From NCBI RefSeq assembly GCF_004803715.2, contig NZ_CP039383.2, forward strand, positions 2,790,001-2,854,000: DNA of 64,000 nucleotides. The letters run 5' to 3'. How positions within the stretch are numbered: the first letter of the stretch is position 1; each line of letters begins with the position of its first letter. Shown in pieces: positions 49,242-61,258 of the stretch. The position numbers and the translations under genes were made by a program. The stretch is from Luteimonas yindakuii. GTDB lineage: Bacteria > Pseudomonadota > Gammaproteobacteria > Xanthomonadales > Xanthomonadaceae. The notes beneath the pieces were generated by a model, which saw only the letters and a program-made list of their open reading frames with translations, made no database searches and was not told the DNA's origin.

Positions 49242-50006
49242 TTACCCGGCGTCCGCTTCGCGCACCACAAACGGCGACTGCGCGGCGACGGCCTGGCCCG
49301 AAGGGCGCTCGGCTGCCAGACATTCCGGCTGGTCGACCCAGGAACGGCGCGCCGCCTCCAGCATCTCGCGGGCAGCTCGCGTGCCGCTGCGTCCCACGGT
49401 CAACTCCAGCGGCATGCTGACCGGGGTGCTGACCGGCTGGCCGTCCACCTCCTCGGGAAGCAGGCGCATACCACCCACCCATTCGCGCGCCATCCGCTCG
49501 AATATGCCCGTGCCGCGCTGGCCCTCGCCGTTGAAATCGACCTTGTCCAACGTCGCGGAGCCATCCTCTCCCACCGTGTAGCGGATCGTCATGTCCGCGC
49601 CCCACCCGCGCTTCAGGGCATCGACGGGATACCGCGGCGGATCGGGGTACGGCACGCCGCCTGCACGACCGGGCCCATTGTTGCGGTATTCCGCCGCCAT
49701 GCGCATCTGCCCGCCATCGGGGATCGCGCATACGCCCATCACCACATAGGTGACCCCACCACGTGCGTGGCCATCGATCATCGCAGGCTGGAACTCCAGT
49801 TCGCGCGTGCGCGCCTCGACGAAATCGCGCACGGGACCCGGCAGCGGCGCCATCGCCTCGACGGCACCCGGCCTGCCGGCCTCGTCGACGGCGACCTTGA
49901 CCATCGTGGTGAACGCCAGCGGCGTATCGGCCTGCCGTGCCGGTGCGGGTGCGGGTGCGGCCGCTGCCAGCATGGCACCGCAGGCCACCGCAAGCATCGT
50001 CTTCAT
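49242..50006 (-). CDS. Exported TonB C-terminal-domain-like protein 1
   Basis: A 254-residue exported protein (signal MKTMLAVACGAMLAAAAPAPA). The C-terminal half has the TonB_C pattern: PPRYPVDALKRGWGADMTIR, VGEDGSATLDKVDFNG and a final beta strand before PLELTV. The N-terminal half (about 27-110) seems to be a second, degenerate copy (VKVAVDEAGRPGAVEA, LEFQPAMIDG). There is no membrane anchor or Pro-rich spanner, so it is not a classical energy-transducing TonB. It follows a paralogue by 34 bases. Confidence 0.8.
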   Translation of the reverse strand: MKTMLAVACGAMLAAAAPAPAPARQADTPLAFTTMVKVAVDEAGRPGAVEAMAPLPGPVRDFVEARTRELEFQPAMIDGHARGGVTYVVMGVCAIPDGGQMRMAAEYRNNGPGRAGGVPYPDPPRYPVDALKRGWGADMTIRYTVGEDGSATLDKVDFNGEGQRGTGIFERMAREWVGGMRLLPEEVDGQPVSTPVSMPLELTVGRSGTRAAREMLEAARRSWVDQPECLAAERPSGQAVAAQSPFVVREADAG

Positions 50007-50040
50007 GAGTGTTGCTCCTGGAACGATCGCTGGGCGTGGC

Positions 50041-50898
50041 TCAGCCATCCAGCGGCGTGAGCAGGCGGAAACGCGACGTTTCCGGTGTCAGGCTGTCGGC
50101 CAGCAGCAGATCGGGGCTGAAGGCCGGCGACGTTGGCCCGGCCCAGTCGGGACGCATGCGGGGACCGGGATGGTAGGACGCCCATTCGCCATACCGGGGC
50201 CGGCGATGGTTGTCGATGAAGAACTCGACCGGCACCCGCACCACCCAGTGATCTCGTTCCACCTCCGGCCCTTCCGATGGTGGAATGAAGCTCCATCTGC
50301 GCGCGCCGCTGATCGAGGCGCGGGCCAAGGCCTCGCGAATGGATTCCATGGCACGCGCGGTGCCGACCACCGTCAGGTTCACCTGTTCGGCGGCGACGTC
50401 CTCGACGCGGCCGTCGCGGCCGACCCTGACCAGCAGATAGACCGTGCCCGCGCCACCCGCAACCAGCACGTTGGAGGGATACTGCGGCGGACGCATGTTC
50501 TTTCTGCGCACGCTGCCCGCATCAGTATCCGAATACGTTTCGCCGAAATGCGCGCTGCGGATGGCGACGTTCATGCTGCCATCGCCGGCCTGCGTGGCGA
50601 CCAGGCGCAGGCTCATCTTCGCCTGCCCCGACGCGGGTGACCCGTCGACCAGCAGCGGTTCGAAGCGGAACGCGGGGACCGCGCGATCGACCAGCTCGAG
50701 CACGTAGTCGGGGAGTTTGTCCGGCTGGTCCACGACGTGCGCGGTGACCTCGCCCTGCGCGTCGATGTCGATGACACCGGTGACCACCATGCTGGCCTCG
50801 ACTTCCTGGCGGGCCTGGCGTGCGGTCTGCGATTCGGCGCGGATGGGCAACGCCAGCAACGATGCCGCAAGCAATGCGGCGGCGACGATTCGGAACAT
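50041..50898 (-). CDS. Exported TonB C-terminal-domain-like protein 2
   Basis: A 285-residue exported paralogue of the next gene. Signal peptide to about residue 21 (ALPIRAES), an N-terminal degenerate repeat (VTGVIDIDAQGEVTAHVV, FRFEPLLVDG), then a TonB_C-like domain (PPQYPSNVLVAGGAGTVYLLVRV, GRDGRVEDV, WVVRVPVEFFID). The pair probably arose by duplication. Role unknown; periplasmic location inferred from the signal. Confidence 0.8.
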   Translation of the reverse strand: MFRIVAAALLAASLLALPIRAESQTARQARQEVEASMVVTGVIDIDAQGEVTAHVVDQPDKLPDYVLELVDRAVPAFRFEPLLVDGSPASGQAKMSLRLVATQAGDGSMNVAIRSAHFGETYSDTDAGSVRRKNMRPPQYPSNVLVAGGAGTVYLLVRVGRDGRVEDVAAEQVNLTVVGTARAMESIREALARASISGARRWSFIPPSEGPEVERDHWVVRVPVEFFIDNHRRPRYGEWASYHPGPRMRPDWAGPTSPAFSPDLLLADSLTPETSRFRLLTPLDG

Positions 50899-51054
50899 GA
50901 TGGCTTCCTGCGCGGTCCGGGACAGGGAGGATGCAACGCCGGTGCCGGTGTCGCAACCGCGGGGACTGGCAGCCCGGCTGCGGACGCAACGCATCGGGTC
51001 GGCGCTATGCGCGCACGCCCCACCCTGGGCGTGCACGTTCGGGCGACGCCGGAA

Positions 51055-54000
51055 TCAACCCTGGTCGCGCAGGAACCTCGCCATCGAGACATCGCCGCCG
51101 GCCTGGTGGCTGGGCGCGAGTTCGGCGGCAACGTCGACGAAGCCACGCATGATCGCGATGTCGCGCGGCACGCGGTTGAGCGCATCACGCAGGCCCGGGT
51201 CGGCGCCTGCACGCAGCAGGCGGCGCGCGAGATGCAGCAGGCCGTGCAGCGCGGCCAGGTGCAGCGGGCCGAAGCCACGCGGATCCTGGGCGTCCAGCGA
51301 GGCACCTTCGTCGAGCAGATGGTCGAGTACGGCGGCCACCACGTTCTCATCGCAGGCGGTGCCGGGTTCGGCGCGCGCGCCCAGCAGCAGCAGCAGCGGC
51401 GTGACCCCGCCCGCCGCCGCGGCGTCGATCTCGGCACCGCCGTAGAGCAGCGCGTCGAACAGGGCGGCCAGGCGCGGGCGATCCCGCGCGGTGAAGCCGT
51501 AGAGGGCGGCACAGTGCAGCGCGGTGAGTCCCTGCGCATCGGTGGCGTGGATGTCCGCACCGGCCTTGATCAGGCGCCCGCACAGGTCGGGCAGCCCGAG
51601 CGCGGCGGCCAGCATCAGCACCGTGACCTCGCCGGGCAGGCGCTGCTGGTGGCCGGCACCGGCTTCGAGCAGGCGATCGACGATGTCGAGCTCGCGCATG
51701 CTCACCGCGGCCGAAAGCGGGGTGGCACCGCTGTGCGCGGCCAGTGCCGGGTCGGCACCGCGCGCGAGCAGCAGGTCGACGACGGCGCGATGGCCACCGC
51801 CGGCGGCGCGCAACAACGCGCTGCATCCCTGGGCATCGACGGTATCGACCGGGAAACCAAGATCGAGCAGGCGGCGCACCGCATCGGCGTCGCCGGCCAT
51901 TGCCGCGGCCGGCAGGTCGTTCGCCTGCAACGCGCGGCGCGGCAATGCCCAGCCACGCCAGTCGAGCCAGTCGGCGAGGTCGCGGCGACCGCCGGCCAGT
52001 GCCACCCCGAGTGGCGTCTGCCCGTCGGCAGCGCGCATGCCCGGGCTGGCGCCGGCGCGCACCAGCGCCTTCAACGCGGCCTCGCGCCCGAGCGCCGCGG
52101 CCAGGTGCAGGGCGGTCATCCCACGGCCGTCGCGGGCGTCGAGATCGACACCGGTGGCAACCAGGCGTTCGAGCAGCTGGTGCCATCCCAGGCGCACCGC
52201 CAACGACAGCGGCGGGTCGCCTTCAGGCGATGCCGCGAACGGATCCGCACCCCGCTCCAGCAGTTCCAGCGCGAGATGTTCGAGCGCCCGCGCGGCATGG
52301 TCGCCGTGTGCGCAGGCGGCAAGGAAGCGCGCCAGTCCGCCGGCACCGGCGGGCGAAACGTTGTGGCGCAGCAGCGCCTGCACGGCCTCGATGGCGTCCG
52401 GACCACGATCGAGCAGCCGGAACATCGCGGTGTCGCCGCCGTCGGCACGCACGTCCGGATCGGCGCCCTGCGCCATCAGCCAGTCGATGCGCGCCGGCGT
52501 CACCGGCACTTCGTCGTCGTCGAGCAGGCTGCCGAGCTCGCGGGCGTCGACCAGGGCCAGCAGCGCGTCGAGGCGATCGGTCCGTGACTCGCGCAGCGCG
52601 TCGCGCAGCAGCACCAGCGGGGCGCGGTCGGGCACGTCGGCCTCGCCGGCGTCGGGCACCACGCTGGCCGGCAGCGCATACGCCGGGTCCAGCAGCGCCA
52701 CCAGCGACCAGCGACCGGCGGCGGCGGCATGCTCCACCGGCGTCCGCCCGGCGGCATCCGCCTGGCGGGGATCGAGACCGAGTTCCACCAGGCGGCGCAC
52801 CAGGCTCGCCGACGATGGCTCGGCCAGCGTCGCCAGCGCCAGCGCGCCCTGCCCGTGCGCATCGACCGCATGCACATCGGCACCGGCGGCGAGCAGGGCC
52901 TCGAACGTGGCCAGGCGTCCGCCGCGCGCGGCCTCGAGCAGTGGCGTACGCGTGTTGGCGTCGGCGAGGTCCGGCGCGGCACCGGCATCGAGCAGCGCGG
53001 CCACGATGTCGCTATGGCCGGCGAACGCGGCTTCGTGCAGTGCGGTACGCCCGCGGGCGTCGCGCGCATCCACCTTCGCCTTGTGGCGCAGCAGCAGCTG
53101 CACGCCGGCGGCGTCGTCCTCGTCGCCACGGGCGGCGGCCAGCAGCGCCGGGGTGGCGTCAACCGCGTGGGTGGCGGCACCGCGCTCGAGCAGGAATTTC
53201 GCCAGCCGCCAGTTGCAGGCGGCGCAGGCGACGCCGAGCGGCGTCAGGCCCTCGTCGTTGCGCGCATCCAGCTCGGCGGCGGCATCGCGCAGCAGCGCGG
53301 CGACCCCGGGATCGGTGCTGCGCGCGGCATGGTGCAGCGGCGTATTGCCCTCGTGGTCGCGTGCACGCGGGTCCGCGCCATTGGCCAGCAGCGTCATCAC
53401 CGCTTCCGGGCGGCCGTGCCAGCTGTCGCGCGTGGCGGCCAGCAGCGGCGTCATGCCGGCGCAGGCGCTGTTGAGGTCGATGCCGCGGGCGATGAGCGCG
53501 CGCAGCAGGCGCAGGTCCGGCAGCACCGCCGCCAGCACCACCAGCGCGCGCTGGTCGCGTTCGCCGGCGGGCGGCGACGCCATCGGGTCGGCGCCGTGTT
53601 CGAGCAGTTCCAGCGCGCGGTCGACGCGACCGGCGCGCGCGGCGGCATACAGCGCGGCGTCGACATCACCCTCGATGACGGGCTCGACCGCCTTCGGCAT
53701 GTCGATCTCGATGACCGGCATCGGCAGGCGCGCCGCCGGGGCCAGTGCCTGCAGCCCCCGATGCGCCATGCCACTCCACACCGCGGCGAGCGCTGCCAGC
53801 AGCCAACGTGCGCCGCCATCGACCAGGCCCGGCCACGCCAGCACCACCGTCAGCCCGGCGATGCCACCCGCGCCCAGCGCCAGCCACAGGCCGCGCAGGG
53901 CGCCGGCATCGTGTTCGGCCAGTGCCTGCCAGTGGGTCGACAGGCCACCACCGTCGCGTTCGAGCGCATGCCAGAACGGCCACGTCCGCCACAGGCCGAT

Positions 54001-54318
54001 CAGGACCAGGCCGGCACTCGCGCTCAGTCCCAGCGCCGCACCGAGCGAGCCGCTCTGGCGCAGTGCCGACAGCGGCCACGCGACCAGCACCGCGGTCGCC
54101 AGCAGCAATCCACCCCAGGCCAGCAGCAGGGGAACGGCCTGCGTCGCCGCTGCGCGGTCGACACGCGCGCCGCGCGCGGCCAGTGCGAATACCGGCTGCG
54201 CGATCCACAGACCCACCATCGCCAGCCAGGGCGCGAAGCCCGCCAGCAATGCCAGCCCCGCACCGAGCGCATACAGCGCCGCGCGATCGCGCCTGGTGGT
54301 GGATGCCGGCTCAGGCAT
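51055..54318 (-). CDS. Giant ankyrin-repeat membrane protein
   Basis: A 1087-residue protein. The N-terminus (1-190) has several hydrophobic helices ([22 protein letters not shown] and others), predicted inner-membrane. From about residue 210 to the end it is a long ankyrin array, roughly 20 units, with repeated [23 protein letters not shown] motifs ([29 protein letters not shown]). Ankyrin arrays bind proteins; the partner is unknown. A xanthomonad relative of similar size is common. It overlaps ycgL by 8 bases. Confidence 0.9.
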   Translation of the reverse strand: MPEPASTTRRDRAALYALGAGLALLAGFAPWLAMVGLWIAQPVFALAARGARVDRAAATQAVPLLLAWGGLLLATAVLVAWPLSALRQSGSLGAALGLSASAGLVLIGLWRTWPFWHALERDGGGLSTHWQALAEHDAGALRGLWLALGAGGIAGLTVVLAWPGLVDGGARWLLAALAAVWSGMAHRGLQALAPAARLPMPVIEIDMPKAVEPVIEGDVDAALYAAARAGRVDRALELLEHGADPMASPPAGERDQRALVVLAAVLPDLRLLRALIARGIDLNSACAGMTPLLAATRDSWHGRPEAVMTLLANGADPRARDHEGNTPLHHAARSTDPGVAALLRDAAAELDARNDEGLTPLGVACAACNWRLAKFLLERGAATHAVDATPALLAAARGDEDDAAGVQLLLRHKAKVDARDARGRTALHEAAFAGHSDIVAALLDAGAAPDLADANTRTPLLEAARGGRLATFEALLAAGADVHAVDAHGQGALALATLAEPSSASLVRRLVELGLDPRQADAAGRTPVEHAAAAGRWSLVALLDPAYALPASVVPDAGEADVPDRAPLVLLRDALRESRTDRLDALLALVDARELGSLLDDDEVPVTPARIDWLMAQGADPDVRADGGDTAMFRLLDRGPDAIEAVQALLRHNVSPAGAGGLARFLAACAHGDHAARALEHLALELLERGADPFAASPEGDPPLSLAVRLGWHQLLERLVATGVDLDARDGRGMTALHLAAALGREAALKALVRAGASPGMRAADGQTPLGVALAGGRRDLADWLDWRGWALPRRALQANDLPAAAMAGDADAVRRLLDLGFPVDTVDAQGCSALLRAAGGGHRAVVDLLLARGADPALAAHSGATPLSAAVSMRELDIVDRLLEAGAGHQQRLPGEVTVLMLAAALGLPDLCGRLIKAGADIHATDAQGLTALHCAALYGFTARDRPRLAALFDALLYGGAEIDAAAAGGVTPLLLLLGARAEPGTACDENVVAAVLDHLLDEGASLDAQDPRGFGPLHLAALHGLLHLARRLLRAGADPGLRDALNRVPRDIAIMRGFVDVAAELAPSHQAGGDVSMARFLRDQG

Positions 54319-54583
54319 CGGTGCCCCAGTCCCCGGTCAGCGGATCGGCGGCGGCGGACGGTGGCATCTGCAGATGGAAGCGATTCGCGGCCAGGTTCGC
54401 ACGCACGGTCGCGACGTCCTCGCGCGCGAGGCGACGCTCGGGGGTCAGCGCCACGTCGAGGACGAAACGGAACGGCCCGAGCCGTTCCATCAGGCCCTTG
54501 GGCAGTACGGAGAAGTCGTCGCGGGCGGCAAGATAGACGTAGGTGTCGTCCTTGCGCTGGCTCTTGTAGACGTAGGCGTGCAT
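54311..54583 (-). CDS. ycgL: YcgL-domain protein
   Basis: A 90-residue small protein of the YcgL family (E. coli YcgL 108), with the conserved opening [20 protein letters not shown], the [10 protein letters not shown] segment and [14 protein letters not shown]. The function is not established. It lies just upstream of the ankyrin gene with an 8-base overlap and 151 bases downstream of cydB. Confidence 0.88.
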   Translation of the reverse strand: MHAYVYKSQRKDDTYVYLAARDDFSVLPKGLMERLGPFRFVLDVALTPERRLAREDVATVRANLAANRFHLQMPPSAAADPLTGDWGTDA

Positions 54584-54734
54584 GGCCCGGAATACGGCTC
54601 GATGCCCATGATTGTGCGGGAAACGGCCTGCACAAGGAACCGCGCCCCGCGTTGCGCGCGGTGATGCCGCGGCGCTGCCGGCACCAGTCCGCGCACCAGC
54701 CGTCGGCATGGCTCCGCGTGCCAGCGTGCAGCGC

Positions 54735-55748
54735 TCAGTGGTAACCGGAATCCGACTCGATCTTGCCGCGGAACACGTAGTACGACCAGCCGGTGTAGCC
54801 GAGGATCAGCGGCAGCAGCACGACCAGCCCGGCCAGCAGGAAGCCCTGCGAGGATGCCGGCGACGATGCCTCCCAGATCGACATCGCCGGCGGCACGATG
54901 TTGGGCCACATGCCCAGCACCAGCCCGACGAAACCCAGGAAGAAGAAGCACAGCGTCCACAGGAACGGCATCGCATCGCGCCCCTCGCGCATCGCCGCGC
55001 GCCACAGCAGCACTGCATTGGCCAGCACCAGCAGCGGCACCGGCGACAGCCAGAGGAAGTTGTTGCCCTCGAACCAGCGCTCCATGACCTGCGACTCGAG
55101 GAACGGCAGCCACGCGCTGACCAGCCCCATGAAGGCCGCGACCACCAGCACCAGCGGCCGGGTGAGCGTGCGGGCGATCTGCTGCAGCCGGCCCTCGGTC
55201 TTGACGATCAGCCAGGTACTGCCCAGCAGCGCGTAGCCGAACACGACCGCCATGCCGGTCAGGATCGAGAACGGGCTGAACCACCCCAGCGCCCCGCCGA
55301 CGTAACGGCCTTCCTGCAGCGGCATGCCTTCCACCAGTGCACCGAGGATGACGCCCTGCGCGAAGGCGGCCAGCAGCGAGCCGACCGCGAAGGCGCCGCC
55401 CCAGAAGCGGCGGCCACGCCTGGCCTTGAAGCGGAACTCGAACGCCACGCCGCGGAAGATCAGCGCGATCAGCATCAGCAGCACCGGCAGGTACAGCGCC
55501 GACAGCAGCAACGCATAGGCGGCCGGAAACGCGGCCAGCAGGCCGACGCCCCCCAGCACCAGCCAGGTCTCGTTGCCGTCCCAGATCGGCGCGGCGGTGT
55601 TGATCATCTGGTCGAGCTGGTGGCCGTCCTCGGCGAAGGGCGCAAGGATGCCCAGGCCGAGCACGAAGCCGTCGAGCAGCACGTACATCAGCACGCCGAA
55701 GCCGATCACGCCGAACCAGATCACCGGCAATACGGTTTCCATGTCCAT
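54735..55748 (-). CDS. cydB: Cytochrome bd-type ubiquinol oxidase subunit II
   Basis: A 337-residue membrane subunit with about eight TM helices ([36 protein letters not shown]) of the quinol:O2 oxidoreductase that reduces oxygen to water without cytochrome c. Its start overlaps the cydA stop by one base (TGATG). Together with the short Q-loop of CydA the complex resembles cyanide-insensitive CIO oxidases. No cydX or cydDC is adjacent. Confidence 0.95.
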   Translation of the reverse strand: MDMETVLPVIWFGVIGFGVLMYVLLDGFVLGLGILAPFAEDGHQLDQMINTAAPIWDGNETWLVLGGVGLLAAFPAAYALLLSALYLPVLLMLIALIFRGVAFEFRFKARRGRRFWGGAFAVGSLLAAFAQGVILGALVEGMPLQEGRYVGGALGWFSPFSILTGMAVVFGYALLGSTWLIVKTEGRLQQIARTLTRPLVLVVAAFMGLVSAWLPFLESQVMERWFEGNNFLWLSPVPLLVLANAVLLWRAAMREGRDAMPFLWTLCFFFLGFVGLVLGMWPNIVPPAMSIWEASSPASSQGFLLAGLVVLLPLILGYTGWSYYVFRGKIESDSGYH

Positions 55749-57175
55749 CAGCCTGGCCTCCGGGCGGGCTTCGCCACGTCTACTTCGTGCTCGTTGGGAT
55801 CGGCGGCGGAGATCGGACGCCGTGGCGTGCGCTCGCCGTCGTCGGATTCGGGCGCGGGCTCGAACGGCAGCGGGCCGCGGCGCAGCAGCTTGTAGATGTA
55901 GCTGCCGCCGGCGCCGAACACGATGGCGTAGGCGAGCAGGAATGCGCTCAGAGAGATCACCACGCTGGAGACCTCGAGGTCGCTCACCGCGTCCTCGGTC
56001 CGCAGCAGGCCCTGCACCACCCACGGCTGGCGGCCCATCTCGACGACGAACCAGCCGGCAAGCACGGCGATGAACCCGCTGGGCGCCATGATCCGCCAGC
56101 CATCGAGCAACCAGCGCGTGTCGTACAGGCGGTCGCGTCGCCACGCCACCAGCGACAGCGCGCACAACAGCAGCATCAGCATGCCGATGCCGACCATGAC
56201 CCGGAACGACCAGAACACCGGCACCACCGGCGGACGCTCCTCCGGCGGCACCGCGGTCAGCGGTTCGATCTCGCCATCCAGGCTGTGGGTCAGGATCAGG
56301 CTGCCCAGGCGCGGGATCGCCAGCTCGAAGTTGTTGCGCTCGTTGGCCTCGTCGGGCAGGCCGAACACCACCAGCGGCACCCCGGCACCCGGCGCACCGT
56401 GGTGCCAGTGTCCTTCCATCGCCGCGAGCTTGGTCGGCTGGTACTCGGCGGTCGCCAGGCCATGGAGGTCGCCGACCACGATCTGCAGCGGCACCGCGAT
56501 GGCGGCGAAGGCCACCGCCAGCTTCAGCATGCGCCTGCCCGGCTCCAGGTGATCGCCGCGCCGCAGGTACCACGCACCGACGCCGCCGATGACGAAGCAG
56601 GTGGTGATGAACGCGGCCAGCACCATGTGCGCGAGCCGGAACGGGAACGACGGGTTGAAGATGATTTCGCGCCAGCTGGCCGGGTGGAACATGTCGCCGA
56701 CCATCTCGTAGCCGGCCGGCGTGTGCAGCCAGCTATTGGCCGACAGGATCCAGAACGTCGAGATCAGCGTGCCCAGCGCGACCATGCAGGTCGAGAAGAA
56801 ATGCAGTTTCTCCGGCACCTTGCGCCAGCCGAACAGCATCACCCCGAGGAACGATGCCTCCAGGAAGAACGCGGTCAACACCTCGTAGGCCAGCAGCGGG
56901 CCGAGGATATGGCCGGCCCGCTCCGACAGCACCGACCAGTTGGTGCCGAACTGGAAGCTCATGACGATGCCCGACACCACGCCCATGCCGAACGAGATCG
57001 CGAAGACCTTCATCCAGAAGAAGAACATGTCGCGCCAGATCGTGTCGCGCGTGCGCAGCCAGCGCCATTGCAGGAACGCCAGCCACGACGACAGGCCGAC
57101 GGTAAACGCCGGGAACAGCACATGGAACGAGATCACGAACCCGAACTGGATACGCGACAGCATGAGTGCGTCCAC
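55748..57175 (-). CDS. cydA: Cytochrome bd-type ubiquinol oxidase subunit I (CIO-like)
   Basis: A 475-residue haem-bearing subunit. H18 (haem b595/d ligand region), H183 (b558), E98 and E106 (YEVLTAFFLEASFLG) and the quinone-site GRQPW are present. E. coli CydA is 522 residues and has a long Q-loop; this one is short, as in the cyanide-insensitive CioA branch. The gene is divergent from the candidate leader/sRNA at 57351 and the upstream region holds TGACRC half-sites. Confidence 0.94.
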   Translation of the reverse strand: MDALMLSRIQFGFVISFHVLFPAFTVGLSSWLAFLQWRWLRTRDTIWRDMFFFWMKVFAISFGMGVVSGIVMSFQFGTNWSVLSERAGHILGPLLAYEVLTAFFLEASFLGVMLFGWRKVPEKLHFFSTCMVALGTLISTFWILSANSWLHTPAGYEMVGDMFHPASWREIIFNPSFPFRLAHMVLAAFITTCFVIGGVGAWYLRRGDHLEPGRRMLKLAVAFAAIAVPLQIVVGDLHGLATAEYQPTKLAAMEGHWHHGAPGAGVPLVVFGLPDEANERNNFELAIPRLGSLILTHSLDGEIEPLTAVPPEERPPVVPVFWSFRVMVGIGMLMLLLCALSLVAWRRDRLYDTRWLLDGWRIMAPSGFIAVLAGWFVVEMGRQPWVVQGLLRTEDAVSDLEVSSVVISLSAFLLAYAIVFGAGGSYIYKLLRRGPLPFEPAPESDDGERTPRRPISAADPNEHEVDVAKPARRPG

Positions 57176-57271
57176 AACGTACCCCTCGCTGCTGACCGGT
57201 GACGCAGGCTAGTCCGGCGGAATGTGAGCCCGACGTGCGGTCGAGGATGCCGGAAAGTCGACGCCCGGGAC

Positions 57272-57350
57272 TGACACATTGCGTCACCTGGTTCGCGATC
57301 CACCTCTATCGACGACAGAATGGGACCTGTTGCGTCATCGAGTGTGACGC
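57272..57350. promoter_or_regulatory. Cluster of TGACRC half-sites between cydA and the leader
   Basis: TGACAC-ATT-GCGTCA (57272-57286) and GCGTCA-TCGAGTG-TGACGC (57332-57350) contain four copies of the half-site TGACRC/GYGTCA in inverted arrangement. The first pair faces inward with 3 bases between, the second outward with 7. They look like binding sites for a dimeric regulator of cydAB or the divergent transcript. Confidence 0.5.
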
Positions 57351-57463
57351 GTGTCGCATACTTTCAGGATCGATTCACGTACGGTGCACCCACAGGATGA
57401 TCCGGATGCTTCCGGCGAACAGGGACGTGCAGACGGGGACGCGAAAGCGTCCCCGTCCTTTTT
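57351..57463 (+). ncRNA. Candidate small RNA or 5' leader ending in an intrinsic terminator
   Basis: A rightward transcript is implied by a strong terminator at 57433-57463 that has no gene upstream on the plus strand. The terminator has a 10-bp stem (ACGGGGACGC / GCGTCCCCGT), a GAAA tetraloop and then CCTTTTT. The segment from about 57351 to 57463 could be an sRNA, or a transcript attenuator for the S9 peptidase gene starting at 57564. The 5' end is only a guess. Confidence 0.35.
57433..57463 (+). terminator. Strong intrinsic terminator with no upstream coding gene
   Basis: A 10-bp perfect stem with GAAA tetraloop and five-T tail, on the plus strand, 100 bases before the S9 peptidase start. 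Its presence without a gene upstream is the basis of the ncRNA/leader call. Confidence 0.88.
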
Positions 57464-57563
57464 GGGGAATCGCCATTCCGCCCGTTCGACCGTGACCTGT
57501 GGCCCAGCCCTCCGGCAGGGGCCGGCTGCTAACCTGCTGCGGTTTGCCTGTCACGGAAGTCCC

Positions 57564-61065
<3,502 letters not shown>

Positions 61066-61125
61066 GGGATACGCGGACGCCTGCAGACCTGCCGGGTCGG
61101 AATGAGGTCCCCAGCCACCGCCCTG

Positions 61126-61166
61126 CCCTCACCCCTACCCCTCTCCCACAGGCGGGAGAGGGGTGA
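61126..61166. repeat. Palindromic repeat, family A, inverted orientation
   Basis: CCCTCACCCC followed by CCCCTCTCCC-ACAG-GCGGGAGAGGGG. It is in opposite orientation to the copy at 61208-61251, with 41 bases between, forming an inverted pair in the convergent hemF/S46 gap. Confidence 0.75.
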
Positions 61167-61207
61167 CGGCATGTGCTGAAGCAGGCGCGGCAAGCAGAGA
61201 AGCGCTT

Positions 61208-61251
61208 CCCCTCTCCCGCGCGGGAGAGGGTGCCCGGAGGGCGGGTGAGGG
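61208..61251. repeat. Palindromic repeat, family A
   Basis: CCCCTCTCCCGCGCGGGAGAGGG then a small TGCCC-GGAG-GGCG stem and GGGTGAGGG, ending 7 bases before the S46 peptidase stop. With 61126-61166 it makes a two-part inverted unit. Confidence 0.78.
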
Positions 61252-61258
61252 CGGCGCC

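Noticed and set aside
50737..54664. Several long plus-strand frames opposite the ankyrin gene
   Set aside because: They are antisense to a clear ankyrin array, with Arg/Ala/Gln/Gly compositions typical of shadow frames.
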